Positions 24,701 to 33,483 of a stretch of 39,645 bases of DNA are shown here, piece by piece (the first letter of the stretch is position 1; the number at the start of each line of letters is the position of its first letter). Below the pieces are notes generated by a model, which had not been told where the DNA came from, made no database searches, and saw only the letters and a list, made by a program, of their open reading frames with translations. This DNA comes from Beroe ovata (lineage: Eukaryota > Ctenophora > Nuda > Beroida > Beroidae), in contig CAMPET010000005.1 of NCBI GenBank assembly GCA_946803715.1, forward strand, positions 362,744-402,388. Direction: 5' to 3'. The position numbers and the translations under genes are program-made.

Positions 24701-27700
24701 GAAATCCTACAACATGTTTACCAACAGTTACAACATTTATTTGCTTGCCAGGTTGAAGCCGCTATGAAGTACTGTTTCGGTGGTGTCCTTATCTGCAAAA
24801 CGAAGGAGCAAGCTAAACGGGTGGCGTTTGATAACTCAGTCAAGCGAACAGTCATCACATTGGAGGGTGATGTTTATGACCCTGCAGGTAATAATATAAC
24901 TTGTATTCGTGAAGGTTGATTTGCTTTTCTCTAAAGAAGTGAGACACGTTTAGAATTCCTTTCCATGAGGCACTGAAGGAGCGTTGCCGAATGGTTTATA
25001 GATGCAATGGTTTTCAGATGGACATGTTTGGCACAGTGGTCTCTGAAATGAAATGATAATATAATGCACTTCAATTCATTTTATCCCGCATAGGGAACAA
25101 GTGAAACGACTGACATGAGGCACTTGGGAGCCTTACCACTCCCTTTTGGTGTTTATTTGCACATGGTTCACAATGGTGCCTGAATATTAAACACTTCAAA
25201 TCACTTTATCCCGCATTGGCCCACATATTCAAGACTCTCTTCTCATCCCCATACTAGGTACCCTGACTGGTGGATCCCGTAACACATCCAAGTGTGTCCT
25301 GGCCGAGCTGTCGACCTGTAAATCTGCACGGTCTGACCTGGACAAGTATAAGAACCAGTACCGAGAGATACAGGAAGAGTTGGGTCGCATGCAGAAACTG
25401 TACGCCCAATGGGAGGAGCTTTCAGGTGAGGAGCTATTATCTGCTCGTCACAAAAACTTTCAATGCCGCGGATTTATTCTCTGTTCCATAACTGTTTTTC
25501 CGAGATATAAACAGCCACGTGCAAGTTTATTGAGAAACAAATCTGTAAGAAAACAAATATCAAATAGATCAAATATACATGAATCAACAGCCAAAAACAA
25601 ATAAATTGATAATCAGCAATCATGGACAATGGACATAGTAACGATGAAAGTGTCCGTAACAATTTCAAACCATAGAGAAGTCACTACTATGACGATCTGA
25701 GACTTTTGTTCCTCCTAGCTCTTATCATTTCGGTGATGCTATCACTCTGCAACTAGACAGTGACGTAACGACGTGTGGTGACCGCGTCACGTGATCTCCC
25801 AATTTGTCCGTGACAACACCTGCACCTCCCTGGCACGTGCTACTGCTGACGGAATTCTCCTCCGGCTGTTTCTTCCACTTCATCCTACGATTCTGGAACC
25901 ATGTTTTCACCTGGGTTCCCGTCAGTCCGAGCATCCTTGCCATTTCCATTCTCTCGGGTACCGACAGGTATTTCTGTACCGCGAACCGACCCTCCAGTCC
26001 CTGAAGCTGGTGAGCACTGAACACTGTCCGTGCCGCGCGTCGCCGGAGTGGTTTTCCCGATAGATCCGATCGGAATGGGGGAGCAGGGGTGTGCCCCGAG
26101 GTGAGGGACAGGTGAGAAGAGAGGGAGCTTGAGGGAGGGGTGAAGTGGGAGGAAGAAGGAGAGGGGAATGAAACTGACGTGCTGCAAAATGACAGAGGAG
26201 TGTTGTAGCTGTTTTGGTATGGAGCAAGAAGTGTTGCTGCCGGTTCTTCGGTGTTATGGAGTCCTCTGCACGCTGAACCTGGACGGGAGATACTGTGTTA
26301 GTCAGATACTCTGTCAGATACTGTTTTAGTCAGGAATAAGTTTGGGGAGAGATGGCGATAATAAACAGAACATGAATTACTGGGATGTTAGAATTTCACG
26401 ATAACCTACCTTCTGACTTTATCGTTAAATGGTTATAGTCATATTGTGGTGGCATGGGAACGTAGCAAAGTCCAGGGTCCATCATCGATGGTACGATGTA
26501 GCTGGGGTTGCTAGAAAAAGTGCAATCCCCACCGAGATCTGAGTACATCTCGCTAGCGAATGTAACACTAGGTTGGTCGTGGTGATATGATCCAGTGTAG
26601 CTGCTGACCTCTCCAGCTGGTATCACGTTCTGCTCGTTCGTGGACATGGCAAACAAAACTGAATCAAACACAAATATATATGAATTGGAATATGTGTGTT
26701 ATGGAAATGTCGAGATTTAAATACATGCATTATTTGTTGCATTGGCGTGCCTCATGCAGTACCGTCTCACGTGACGCACCCTGTCACGTGACTCCTTCAC
26801 TGTCGCCCTAGTTACAGGAAATGCATTTGCGGATCACGTGCGTCGAACCACGTCGTCTGATTGGTCGACCCGACCGATCAAGGGTGGGTATGGCGTAGTG
26901 TTGCAGGGCCGATCTGTGAACTTGGTTCACGCAGTACCACCCTGAATGTAGCGACTGTTTTGGGTAGGAAGCATGCTTGAACTGTCCATCGATATTGTAG
27001 ATGGACCCCCAAGCGCGTAAATATCCCTCTCCCTGGACTTGTCTTACCTTATAGCCACATTCTTTGTCTGGGTCTGACAGACGTTCCATGATTGAATGTG
27101 TCTAAAATGTGACACTTGGTAGACCTCGCTAGATTAATACTAATTTGTGAAAATTGAAATGCTGTATTTCCGCTGGACCGAAAATCATGCCCCTCGGCTC
27201 TACATCATACTTCAGCAACAAATATAATATGAGTCAAAATTAATGTAAAATAATAATCCCGAGTTATCAATTTCTCAATATAATGCGTGGTCGTGGTCCA
27301 TAAATTATTTTGGTCGAAATCAAATGACTAACGTCCTCAATATAACCTGTAGGTCAACTGCGACTGAAGAAGCACGAGCGTGACCTCCTAGAGGAGAGAC
27401 TGAAGCAGACATCGCACTACAAAGATATCGAGGAGCTCCGAAAAACAAAAGAAGATCTCGCAAAACAGCAAGAGATTGTCGATAACTTTAGTTCCAGAGA
27501 AAAGCAGCTGTTGTCAAAATGTGCGGAGATTGAGGCAAGGATGAAAAACTTCAAGACAGAACAAGAGAAGGAACTGAAGAAAGCTGAGAAACGTATCGCG
27601 GAAGCGAAAGCGAAACTGAACAAGTGCGCCAAGGAGGCGCGAGAAAAGGAGAATAAGTTGAAGGAGTTGGAGCTGGAAGTGAGTAGTGACCTGGCCAAAG

Positions 27701-29429
27701 AACTGGAAAACCTGAGGGCACAACTCCCAAAATGTGACGAAGCTATTGCTGCAGCAAAGAGCCTAGTCGAGGGGGCACAGGCAAGGTTGGATGAGTGTCA
27801 AGATTTGAAGAACCGCGTCACTGCCGAACTGGATTCCCAGCGAGATATCATCCGGCAATGCTCTGTTGAGATAGAAAACTTGGTGAAGGAGCAGAAAGGA
27901 GCAGAGAAGCTCGTGAGCACCTCGGGGATCAGGCACAAGGAGTTGAATCACAAGCTGACAAAACTGAATAAGGACGCAAGCGAGGCAAAGAAACAAGTTC
28001 AGTACTATCTCAACAACTACGAGTGGATTGCCTCCGAGAAACAGTACTTCGGACAGGCAAACACGGCGTACGATTTTGAGAAACACAACATAAAGGAGAG
28101 TGATAAGAAGTTGGAGAAGTTGAATATGAGTAAGGATAAGTTGGCAAAGAGTGTCAATATGAGAGCTATGCACTTGTTGGGCGAGGCTGAGAAGAGATAC
28201 CTTGATTTGGTGAAAAGGAAGAACACGGTGGAGCATGATAAGCACAAGATCAGCAAGGTACTTGATCATTCTAAGGATGCGACGTCATTTCTCCTCACAA
28301 AATATATTTCCTTCAAAATATATTTCCTCCAAAATATATTTCCTTCAAAATATATTTCCTTCAAAATTCAAATATATTCAAACTCATAATTTCTCCAAAC
28401 TTGCAGGTTATTACCGATCTTGACGAGAAGAAGAACAAAGCTGTTCGTAACGCCTGGGAGCAAGTTAACAAAGATTTCGGATCCATCTTCTCAACCTTGC
28501 TCCCCGGAGCTCGCGTCAAGCTACAAACTCTGGAGGGAGGGCCGGTCACAGAGGGCCTAGAAGTCAAGGTATATATCAGCAGATCAGGATTGAATGTTGA
28601 TGTATCTTGTTCTGTAGTATGTTGTATGAACCTCTATATTATCTTCTTGGATTATTACTTGGCAAGGATTGCAAGAGGGAGAAAATCCTATCCCAAATTC
28701 TCCGGTGTTCTATCCTCGACTTTATCCTCACTTCTATTCAATTTGTGTTAGGTCGGGTTCGGTGATGTCTGGAAGGAGTCGCTCACTGAGTTGAGTGGTG
28801 GACAGAGATCGCTGGTGGCTCTATCACTCATTCTATCCCTCCTTCTCTTCAAACCTGCACCTCTCTACATCTTGGATGAGGTTAGTTCGTGATGAGTCTT
28901 TGTTACACTCGTAAACACTTCCTACTGGACTTGAAAGAGTTATCGAAAACCAGAATCAACAACTTTTTCTGAAATGTCTCGTGTTGATGGTGACCAATTC
29001 TCTGTGCAGTTTTTGAGATGTTACGTTCTATGATTTGTTCTTCACTTCAGGTCGATGCTGCGCTGGACTTGTCTCATACACAGAACATTGGACAGATGTT
29101 GAGAGCTCACTTCAAACATTCACAGTTTATAGTTGTCTCGCTCAAAGACGGAATGTTCCAGAACGCCAATGTCCTTTTCAGGTAATTGACTAACCTATCA
29201 TTGTTCTTTTGAGCGTTCTTTTTTGAGGGCCGCCTATGACTTGGTTCTTCAATTCTTGGTTCGATTCGAATTATTTTTTGCATTATTGTCTCATCGCAGA
29301 ACAAAGTTTGTGGACGGAGTATCCACGGTTACCCGTCACACGCAGCACGCCAGTGTGCCCCTGCCCATCAAGGAAAAGGAAAACCAACCACCTGAGTGGA
29401 GGAGCAAGAACAAGAAAAGGAAGGTTTGA
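15760..29429 (+). CDS. SMC2: SMC2, condensin core ATPase subunit
   Basis: Pairs with SMC4 in condensin to compact mitotic chromosomes. Nineteen exons: 15760-15927, 16877-17026, 17276-17413, 17551-17716, 17862-18014, 18141-18271, 18376-18519, 18603-18708, 18856-19128, 19268-19323, 19518-19668, 21418-21626, 24752-24887, 25258-25425, 27353-28257, 28407-28568, 28752-28880, 29051-29181 and 29300-29429. All phases join, giving 1201 aa (human 1197). Walker A is GLNGSGKS (32-39). The hinge lies in exons 11-13 and coiled coils on both sides. The ABC signature is LSGGQRS (1086-1092) and Walker B is LYILDEVDAALD across the exon 17/18 junction. Exon 9 ends at 19128, which restores the exact family spacing to the hinge. 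The exon 11 acceptor is an unusual AAG. Introns 1, 2, 11, 12 and 14 host antisense genes; introns 1, 10, 12 and 15 carry tandem repeats. Confidence 0.97.
15921..16132. repeat. 33-bp minisatellite repeating the SMC2 exon 1 donor
   Basis: Units of exactly 33 bp start at 15984, 16017, 16050, 16083 and 16116 (the last partial), with two degenerate units before them. Each unit opens GTTGCTCAGGTAAG or GTTGCTCAGGTTAG, matching the real exon-intron border TTGCTCAG/GTTAGT at 15927/15928. Donor-like GT positions are 15928, 15960, 15993, 16026, 16059, 16092 and 16125. Confidence 0.92.
16472..16559. repeat. 44-bp perfect tandem duplication in SMC2 intron 1
   Basis: 16472-16515 and 16516-16559 are identical and abut, each beginning CCTATGTATCATTTTGCATT. 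The duplication is recent, within intron 1. Upstream (16275-16345) lies a CG-rich stretch whose GCGCGCGCGAATTAGGCAT resembles bases around 2138-2155. Confidence 0.9.
16702..16707 (-). terminator. Pol III T6 terminator of tRNA-Leu copy 1
   Basis: Six T on the minus strand, one base beyond the tRNA 3' end. Confidence 0.85.
16709..16788 (-). tRNA. tRNA-Leu(AAG), copy 1, in SMC2 intron 1
   Basis: An 80-nt class II tRNA. The acceptor stem GGTCTCG pairs with CGAGGCC, followed by discriminator A. The A box is TGGCCGAGCGG and the B box GGTTCGAATCC. The anticodon stem is CCAGT/ACTGG with loop TTAAGGC, so the anticodon AAG (16752-16754) reads CUU after inosine modification. It has a short variable arm, no intron and no encoded CCA. 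A T6 Pol III terminator follows at 16707-16702. Confidence 0.96.
17078..17081 (-). terminator. Pol III T4 terminator of tRNA-Leu copy 2
   Basis: Four T on the minus strand downstream of the tRNA; a second T4 follows within six bases. Confidence 0.75.
17086..17165 (-). tRNA. tRNA-Leu(AAG), copy 2, in SMC2 intron 2
   Basis: Identical over all 80 nt to the copy 377 bp away, with anticodon at 17129-17131. Flanking sequence is not shared beyond a few bases, so the pair is not a simple recent segmental duplication, or its flanks have been lost. A T4 terminator lies at 17081-17078, four bases past the tRNA. Confidence 0.96.
19355..19500. repeat. 33-bp minisatellite in SMC2 intron 10
   Basis: TCACGCCA recurs at 19355, 19388, 19420, 19453 and 19486, a 32-33 bp period. 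The better-preserved units contain CTATACCCTGTTATAATCAC. The array fills most of the 194-bp intron and ends 18 bp before exon 11. Confidence 0.9.
19683..21291 (-). CDS. Class A (rhodopsin-like) GPCR nested in SMC2 intron 11
   Basis: Five exons: 21291-21280, 21233-21174, 21049-20934, 20652-20523 and 20417-19683, giving 350 aa. Exons 1-2 encode a hydrophobic leader ([17 protein letters not shown]), likely a signal peptide. TM1 (about 43-63) has the conserved Asn58 in [11 protein letters not shown]2 has the LALAD-type Asp86 (ISIALAD). C109 opens TM3, and TM4 to TM7 are in exon 5. The DRY motif is reduced to G-R-L (R133) followed by [10 protein letters not shown], and NPxxY is degenerate ([10 protein letters not shown]). 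It is therefore a real seven-helix protein with atypical activation motifs; the ligand is unknown. The stop is only 14 bp from the end of SMC2 exon 11, so its 3' UTR must run antisense to SMC2 exons. Confidence 0.85.
21646..21783. repeat. 17-bp minisatellite just inside SMC2 intron 12
   Basis: TTGTCTGT recurs at 21646, 21663, 21680, 21697, 21714, 21729, 21746, 21761 and 21776, mostly every 17 bp. Units alternate between TAGTTTAGAA and GGTTCAGAA endings, giving a 34-bp higher-order unit. The array starts 20 bp from the exon 12 donor. Confidence 0.92.
21996..24215 (-). CDS. Intronless LDLa-ectodomain GPCR nested in SMC2 intron 12
   Basis: One open exon of 739 aa. The start is the ATG at 24215, since it opens a signal peptide ([13 protein letters not shown]). 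A Cys-rich ectodomain carries three LDL-receptor class A modules at about 124-152 ([17 protein letters not shown]), 275-307 ([17 protein letters not shown]) and 313-343. Seven helices follow: about 361-381, 409-430, 447-469, 483-505, 604-628, 653-676 and 685-704. TM2-TM3 ([20 protein letters not shown], then SWKCKSLGI) resemble the LGR/relaxin-receptor group, and TM7 ends in NPVFN. There are no leucine-rich repeats. The second extracellular loop is very long, about 95 residues. It is a plausible peptide or lipoprotein-type receptor; the ligand is unknown. The lack of introns suggests retroposition, but no poly(A) or target duplication was identified. Confidence 0.88.
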   Translation of the reverse strand: MFRVLILIIATRCATSSKTAWYLNYRKAVEFYDGSIGELRCNSVLPEHRLGLEINKPPRDDKGLLCPFNPSYSECVDWEESKLYTECLSDAWYCVLRKEDMCERSSLCLSDLCNCPEHRALFYCADGKGCTSIDTVCDGRYDCFDWSDETLCQDLLELQCKLVPGLTRVGPKLDTKLLFSQHVYCGRHYWKVINYLEPVLICDPLTPCLKSSIPTKSSADCLMNIYDLNIDYEEYFNGGLNFSQICLDNCQDLLSVASCSHLDYSYGEEYVAFVCATLKNGKIQQISLASVCDGSIDCHDNSDEIDCLDRFYCKAEVSGLVSWVSPTAVCDSHKDCESGIDECSNCSKGLVSSDQYLVRNHSVFAWLVMSCFFNLVMNAWSAKNAITPSWKDQPMFVTVDRVLNLQICFYDFLMGAYLLCLVIANIAFFGKYCLFDEDWRFSWKCKSLGIIYNFSSHGSLITVLLMSVTRAYKSKFSFSQGISIKSVVTLSTLLTIFNACHSILPVLPLEKIQNAFRVKLLLHPSNPFIVNDFSNTSHVDRIYYWYYERNGTHEKGLYEKLEALRSITSTPEIFDYKELSSYSWSPVCVQDIYGFREPLQTYKITYLIGILVILLSITCSYTLILLVFLRSNAAVQQGNADAGGHQRELKMKVSLIIGTKWISWLTILGAMSYYTLTRANVPDGLFEVTAICIIPTNSLLNPVFNSNILKSLKKLIGRCRRDPRVGQEELQLERMSSPK
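24600..24712. repeat. Possible decayed TTGTAGGAT...ATCCTACAA element
   Basis: TTGTAGGAT at 24600-24608 faces ATCCTACAA at 24704-24712, the same termini as the 1716-1804 element. Homology stops after about 9 bp and no target duplication is visible. A CG-rich stretch (GCGCGACGC) lies inside. Confidence 0.45.
24964..25218. repeat. Diverged direct duplication filling SMC2 intron 13
   Basis: 24964-25091 and 25114-25218 share an order of blocks: CATGAGGCACT, GTTTAT, ATGGTT, CACTTCAA and TTTATCCCGCAT. Imperfect copies of roughly 105-128 bp make up most of the intron. Confidence 0.6.
25725..26647 (-). CDS. Bar/Bsh-like ANTP-class homeobox protein nested in SMC2 intron 14
   Basis: Two exons, 26647-26410 and 26278-25725, give 263 aa; the start is the first true ATG (26647). 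The N-terminal half is Ser/Pro/Tyr-rich. The homeodomain spans about 159-218, exactly 60 residues: R5, L16, F20, W48, F49, N51 and R53 are all in place, and helix 3 is [17 protein letters not shown]. Helix 1 and the [13 protein letters not shown] linker resemble BarH, Barx and Bsx proteins, so it belongs to the NK-like ANTP group. Position 47 is Thr, as in Bar/Tlx types. It is a nuclear DNA-binding regulator, likely developmental. No intron interrupts the homeobox. Three CACGTG sites lie 120-195 bp upstream of the start. Confidence 0.9.
26768..26840. promoter_or_regulatory. Cluster of three CACGTG E-boxes upstream of the homeobox gene
   Basis: CACGTG occurs at 26768-26773, 26785-26790 and 26835-26840. 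The middle one is the full palindrome GTCACGTGAC (26783-26792). Such sites bind bHLH-ZIP factors (USF, MITF/TFE, MYC families). Position in the putative promoter suggests regulation; function is inferred. Confidence 0.5.
28298..28365. repeat. 16-bp minisatellite in SMC2 intron 15
   Basis: AAATATATTTCC recurs at 28300, 28316, 28332 and 28348, a strict 16-bp period (unit AAAATATATTTCCTTC). It lies 40 bp after the exon 15 donor. Confidence 0.9.
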
Positions 29430-30068
29430 AGGATGGGATACTTCCTGATATTGGTACCGCCTGTGATGCAACGTCAAGGTATGATGTTCAACAAACAGTT
29501 TGAAAACAGTTGAAGAAAAGACTTTGATAATCTTGCATTCCATAACATTTCGTATGACATAAACTTTAAGTTAGCATTATTTTAGTATTTCTATTTCAAT
29601 GTTATGTTATCATATTTATAGATTAAGTTAAACTACAATATTAAGTTAAACTACTCAATATCATTCATTAATCAAGTCTTAACGGAGGTTATCTTTTAAT
29701 TCTTGTTTTAAATTCATCGTTGGGAGAGCCACAAAGAGTGGCTGCTTCCTGTAGAATATAGAAAGATAATTAGCAAAGGTTTAATTTTAGCGAGCTAGGT
29801 TTTTCCAGTGCCTCAGCCTGATAATTATCGACATGTTAAATATACTTCTTCCTTATCTAGATCAAGATGACCGAAACTCATGTTTATCTTTGCAGGATGC
29901 AAAAAGTTCACACGGTTCTGTTTAGCATCTTTCTTAGAATTCTGAATTCTGTCCCATCACATCACAGTCTGATATTTCTGAACCAGTTACCATGACAACA
30001 TTGTGTTGATTGTACCCACGTGACCAATCATCACATGTCACGTGTCCCTATCACATGTAAGCACCCTG
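29430..30068. other. Convergent intergenic region, SMC2 and ferroportin 3' ends
   Basis: AT-rich 3' flanks of two converging genes, with no gene seen. At 30018-30077 CACGTG occurs three times (30018, 30039, 30070) among CACATGT variants. The last overlaps the ferroportin stop codon, whose TGA is part of CACGTGA on the minus strand. Confidence 0.5.
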
Positions 30069-33000
30069 TCACGTGTCTGTTTCCTGGAAAGCCAAGTTGT
30101 AATGAGCCTCCTCACTGTCTGTAGTATCTGCCGGCAAGTACCTCACTTTTCTGGCTGTGTTCCAATAGATCAGTACAGCGCAGGAAACACAAGTCAGTGC
30201 TGCTCCAATCACTGCACATGTCACTGCGTACTGCGGGAAACTTTTGTAAATAAAGTGATTTTCAAGTAACGATTCTTTCCCCTCGTTCATCCGTTTCAAT
30301 TCATCCCACATCCCCTATCCATCAGAAAGCCCGCCTCTCCCCTCCTTCTCACCACCAGGTATAATCACCCTCCCCCTATAATACCTGTTTCCCTGATAAG
30401 AACACCGCTAGGAAGGCGTGTACGGAGAGGAGACACTGGTCCAGGGATAGCTGTACTCCTCCCACTGTACCCCTCATATGAGGGGCTGCCTCCTCCTGAG
30501 ACAAAGGGAGCTGTTACCCGTATGACGTGTACACATCGGTGTACATATCGGGGCGGAAAGAAAAAGACCCGCATTCCACAGCACACAGTGAAACTGCTCA
30601 CAAATACAATTGCTGACATGGAATGCGTGTTTTTCGTTCCTTCCACCTTTTACTCTGATGTGTACTCGTATGGGTTATAGTCCTGCATACAGTTGAAGTG
30701 ATTACATTGTGTTTTGCTGGGTAAATCGGTGGACAGAGCCCGGACACCGATATTTCGTATCATCTTCCCCTACTTTCAATTTCATAGCCATTAGAGGTTA
30801 ATGTTCCGAGTGGGAGTGTAGCATCCTGGATTTATGTATCCTTATTGAGGATTCCTCGTATTATTACCTGGTATATTTGGAGTGCAGTGAGGTTCCAAAC
30901 TCTCATACACATAGCCCCAAATCCCATCCCTAGATAGCCCAAAACCAGGGTTACTGTGTCACATGCCTGTGTTTGATAGAGAATGAATGGTATGAGGTTT
31001 TGGACATTGGAATAATGCGAAAAACTCCGACCATTACCTCCTGTTTGATTTCTGTGATAGTTATAGGTCCTGTGTTCTGGTAAGCGTACTCAGCTGCTCG
31101 TATCAGACTCCCACCATTCACTGTGTCCTGAGGTATGACTAATCTTTGGAAAGGTTTGACTCAGCAATCAGCGTCTTGGGTCAAATGAGAGCTTTATTTA
31201 TCGAGGATAACTGATAGCAAAGGTCCAATGTTTATTACGGGAGGATGACGCCATCCTCCTCTCGGCTCTCACATGAGGCATTGTGATGACAGATACCTAA
31301 AGGTGTGATGGCCTATGTTGATGTCTTGATGTTACCTGGACCGTTGCCAGCAACACTGATGTTGTTGCCATAGCAACCAGGACTATTTCCAGGATAGAAA
31401 CTGACATAATCATTGCATGGTTGCCGAAGTAGGGGGAGATCTTCATGTAGAAGAGAGACGTTGTTGCTGCACATCCGAAATAGACCAGCCGGTGGGGAAT
31501 TGCGCCTATACTGAATGGTGTCAACGATGTAATGTTTATGTATTATTGTATTCATGACACCATTCTAACATCACAGATATTTTGTCATTTTGATTTACCA
31601 ATGTTCCATCATGGCAGCGGCTAGCCACACAGCGGTGAATGAGCTCCTGGCTGCCCAGCATAGCCCTATCGGGGCCTCAGGATGGGTCATGAACTCCGCC
31701 ACGGATCTTCTTAGTGACCTGCGCTGCCCGATCGCAAGTGTCACCTAAGAGAGTGCCACCTTAGCAAGTGCGAAAGTTTGGGGCGTGGCCATATGAGTAT
31801 GGGAGAGCGAATGTCGACTGTGGAGTGACCCAATGACCATGAGTTCCCGCCAATTATAAGAGCGAGTGTCGACTGTGGAGTGGCCATGAGTTTTTAAGGA
31901 CTGAGTGAAATTCCGAAACATTGGGGAGGAGCCTTTATCCTTAGTAGTATTTTACCTGCTTTGTTAGGTGTGTCTGGTCTATTGTTTTGAAGCACAGCCA
32001 TTGGTTGAGGGTAGCACATGACACCACTACTCCGATTGTTAGGAACATGTAGAGTGGTGTCACGTGCTTTGTCAGCCCGTCAAACACGGCCAGAGCACCC
32101 AAATGTCCGATATCACGTGCTATCGACATCACACTGCGTCAGTGCGTCGGGGAGAGATGAATTTAACACTACTTCATACAATTTTACATACTGTTGACAC
32201 CATTTCCTAAGTGACACCAGTCGAGATCTATCGATACCACTTTGCCTAATATCCTAACACAGCTTTGACTGATGACACTAATAAGAATGCTATGAAATGG
32301 TGTCATATATGTTGTCGTATACATGGTGTCATAAATTACCTGTTGCAATGTAGCAGGTATCGGGAAGCATTTCCGCACCGCTGTGCTATATTCACTACCC
32401 ATATTCGCTGTGTTGCGATGTGTATAACAAGGTGCAGTGCTCCAGTCACTACGCAGGTGACTATCAGGAACATGAGTAGTGGAACTGTTGCTAGGATACT
32501 GCAGAGTGGTGTCAATTATTGTTATGAGTGGTGTCAATAGAAATATCGACAAACCGAAGACTGAATCCATCTCATGCTCTATCTTACTTCACATGCGGGT
32601 GAAGTGTGACAAGAACCGCACAAAACAGCAGTGTCAGAATGGTAGTCACTGCTCTGATCCCCAGCGTCCTTGACACCACCATCCTCCTGTTGACGGTGTC
32701 AATCCATACACCAATGAAGAGGGAAATCATGGTCAGGGGAAGAGTCTGAAAAGTTGGGAGGTCACTCTACAACCAATTTTTTACTAGTTACCGTGTTTGT
32801 TTCCTGTGACTGTGACACAGAATGTTGTTAGCTGTGACTGTTTGTGGTCGTTTCTTCATCTTGTGTGTCAGTGTAGTGCACTACTGACTACAGCCATTTA
32901 CGTCATTCACATTGTCAAATGTCAGCAATGGACAACAGACAATCGTGTCTAAAAATTTTAGACACGATTGTAAAATGAACACGATTGTAAAATGAACAAT

Positions 33001-33241
33001 TCCCGACAGCCTTCACTCTACCTATACCACATTGATATACGGATACCAGTACCTGAAGGAGAAGGTAAACTGTGACCACGGTCATGAAATGGTTGTTGAA
33101 CATGAGGAGGGTCAGGAATTTGGCGATTGCCAGGTTAAACAGGGTCACACACACCCTCTCCAGACACCACGTGATTGTGAATATCGCCGTGCTGAACGTG
33201 CAGAGGCTTTCTTTCCCCAATCTCATTCTCAGCATGCGCAT
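30069..33241 (-). CDS. SLC40A1: Ferroportin-like iron exporter (SLC40 family)
   Basis: Ten exons: 33241-33053, 32745-32588, 32498-32340, 32133-31956, 31744-31599, 31510-31336, 31127-31038, 30966-30868, 30495-30385 and 30230-30069. Phases are continuous and give 488 aa (human 571). It is a multi-pass membrane protein. The family assignment rests on FIGVWIDTVNRRMVVSRTL (matching the IIGDWVD region), IHIATQRIWVVNIA (matching AITIQRDWIVVVA), GFGAMCMRVWNLTALQIYQ (matching IAARIGLWSFDLTVTQLLQ) and GTVGGVQLSL. Known family members export Fe(II) across the plasma membrane. The first-helix metal-site Asp of human ferroportin aligns with Glu here (TWCLERV), and the second-domain Asp motif is shifted, so transport specificity is uncertain. 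The last exon could start at 30278 with about 16 more codons; the CCCGCAG acceptor at 30231 fits the family better. Confidence 0.78.
31516..32678. repeat. Eleven exact copies of TGACACCA/TGGTGTCA in the ferroportin gene
   Basis: Counted by eye at 31516, 31555, 32019, 32055, 32195, 32212, 32298, 32324, 32507, 32529 and 32671. Both orientations and both exons and introns are involved. Three more lie at 21334, 21355 and 21395 (SMC2 intron 11), and one at 36852. Random expectation for 1.16 kb on both strands is about 0.04. Confidence 0.85.
31806..31893. repeat. Imperfect direct repeat in ferroportin intron 4
   Basis: GAGCGAATGTCGACTGTGGA at about 31806 and GAGCGAGTGTCGACTGTGGA at about 31861 are each followed by AGTG...CCATGAGTT. 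Two copies, diverged by a small internal difference. Confidence 0.75.
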
Positions 33242-33349
33242 GCTCGCTGTTCATGTAATTTTGAAAATCAAAATTGAAATGCGACATGACTGGCCCAAAT
33301 TCTGTTCCTGCGGCCCTGCGCTGCGTTGCCAGATACTAGCTGACATCTG

Positions 33350-33454
33350 TTGTCAGATGTTACCTGACCTGTTTCTCGCGCGAGCGCGCCTTCATCGATT
33401 TCGGCCTTCGATGAAGGCGCGCGCGAGAAACTGAGGTCAGATAAAATCTGACAA
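33350..33454. mobile_element. 105-bp hairpin element with TTGTCAGAT TIRs
   Basis: The left terminus TTGTCAGATGTTACCTGACC (33350-33369) matches the reverse complement of 33435-33454 at 18 of 20. GACATCTG flanks both ends (33342-33349 and 33455-33462), an 8-bp target duplication. The stem continues as CTCGCGCGAGCGCGCC...TTCATCGA around a TTTCGGCC loop. It is related to the 1716-1804 element by its TTGT...GAT.TTACC...ACC end. A second copy, at 34628-34732, is part of the probable artefact. Confidence 0.8.
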
Positions 33455-33483
33455 GACATCTGTATTCTGTCCACTGTTTCTTT

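Noticed and set aside
26808-27089. 93-codon open frame on the minus strand upstream of the homeobox gene
   Set aside because: No recognisable domain and no splice link to the homeobox exons; it overlaps the E-box cluster.
9017-33241. CIAO1 and ferroportin as an iron gene cluster
   Set aside because: They are about 18 kb apart with unrelated genes between; shared iron theme is probably coincidence.
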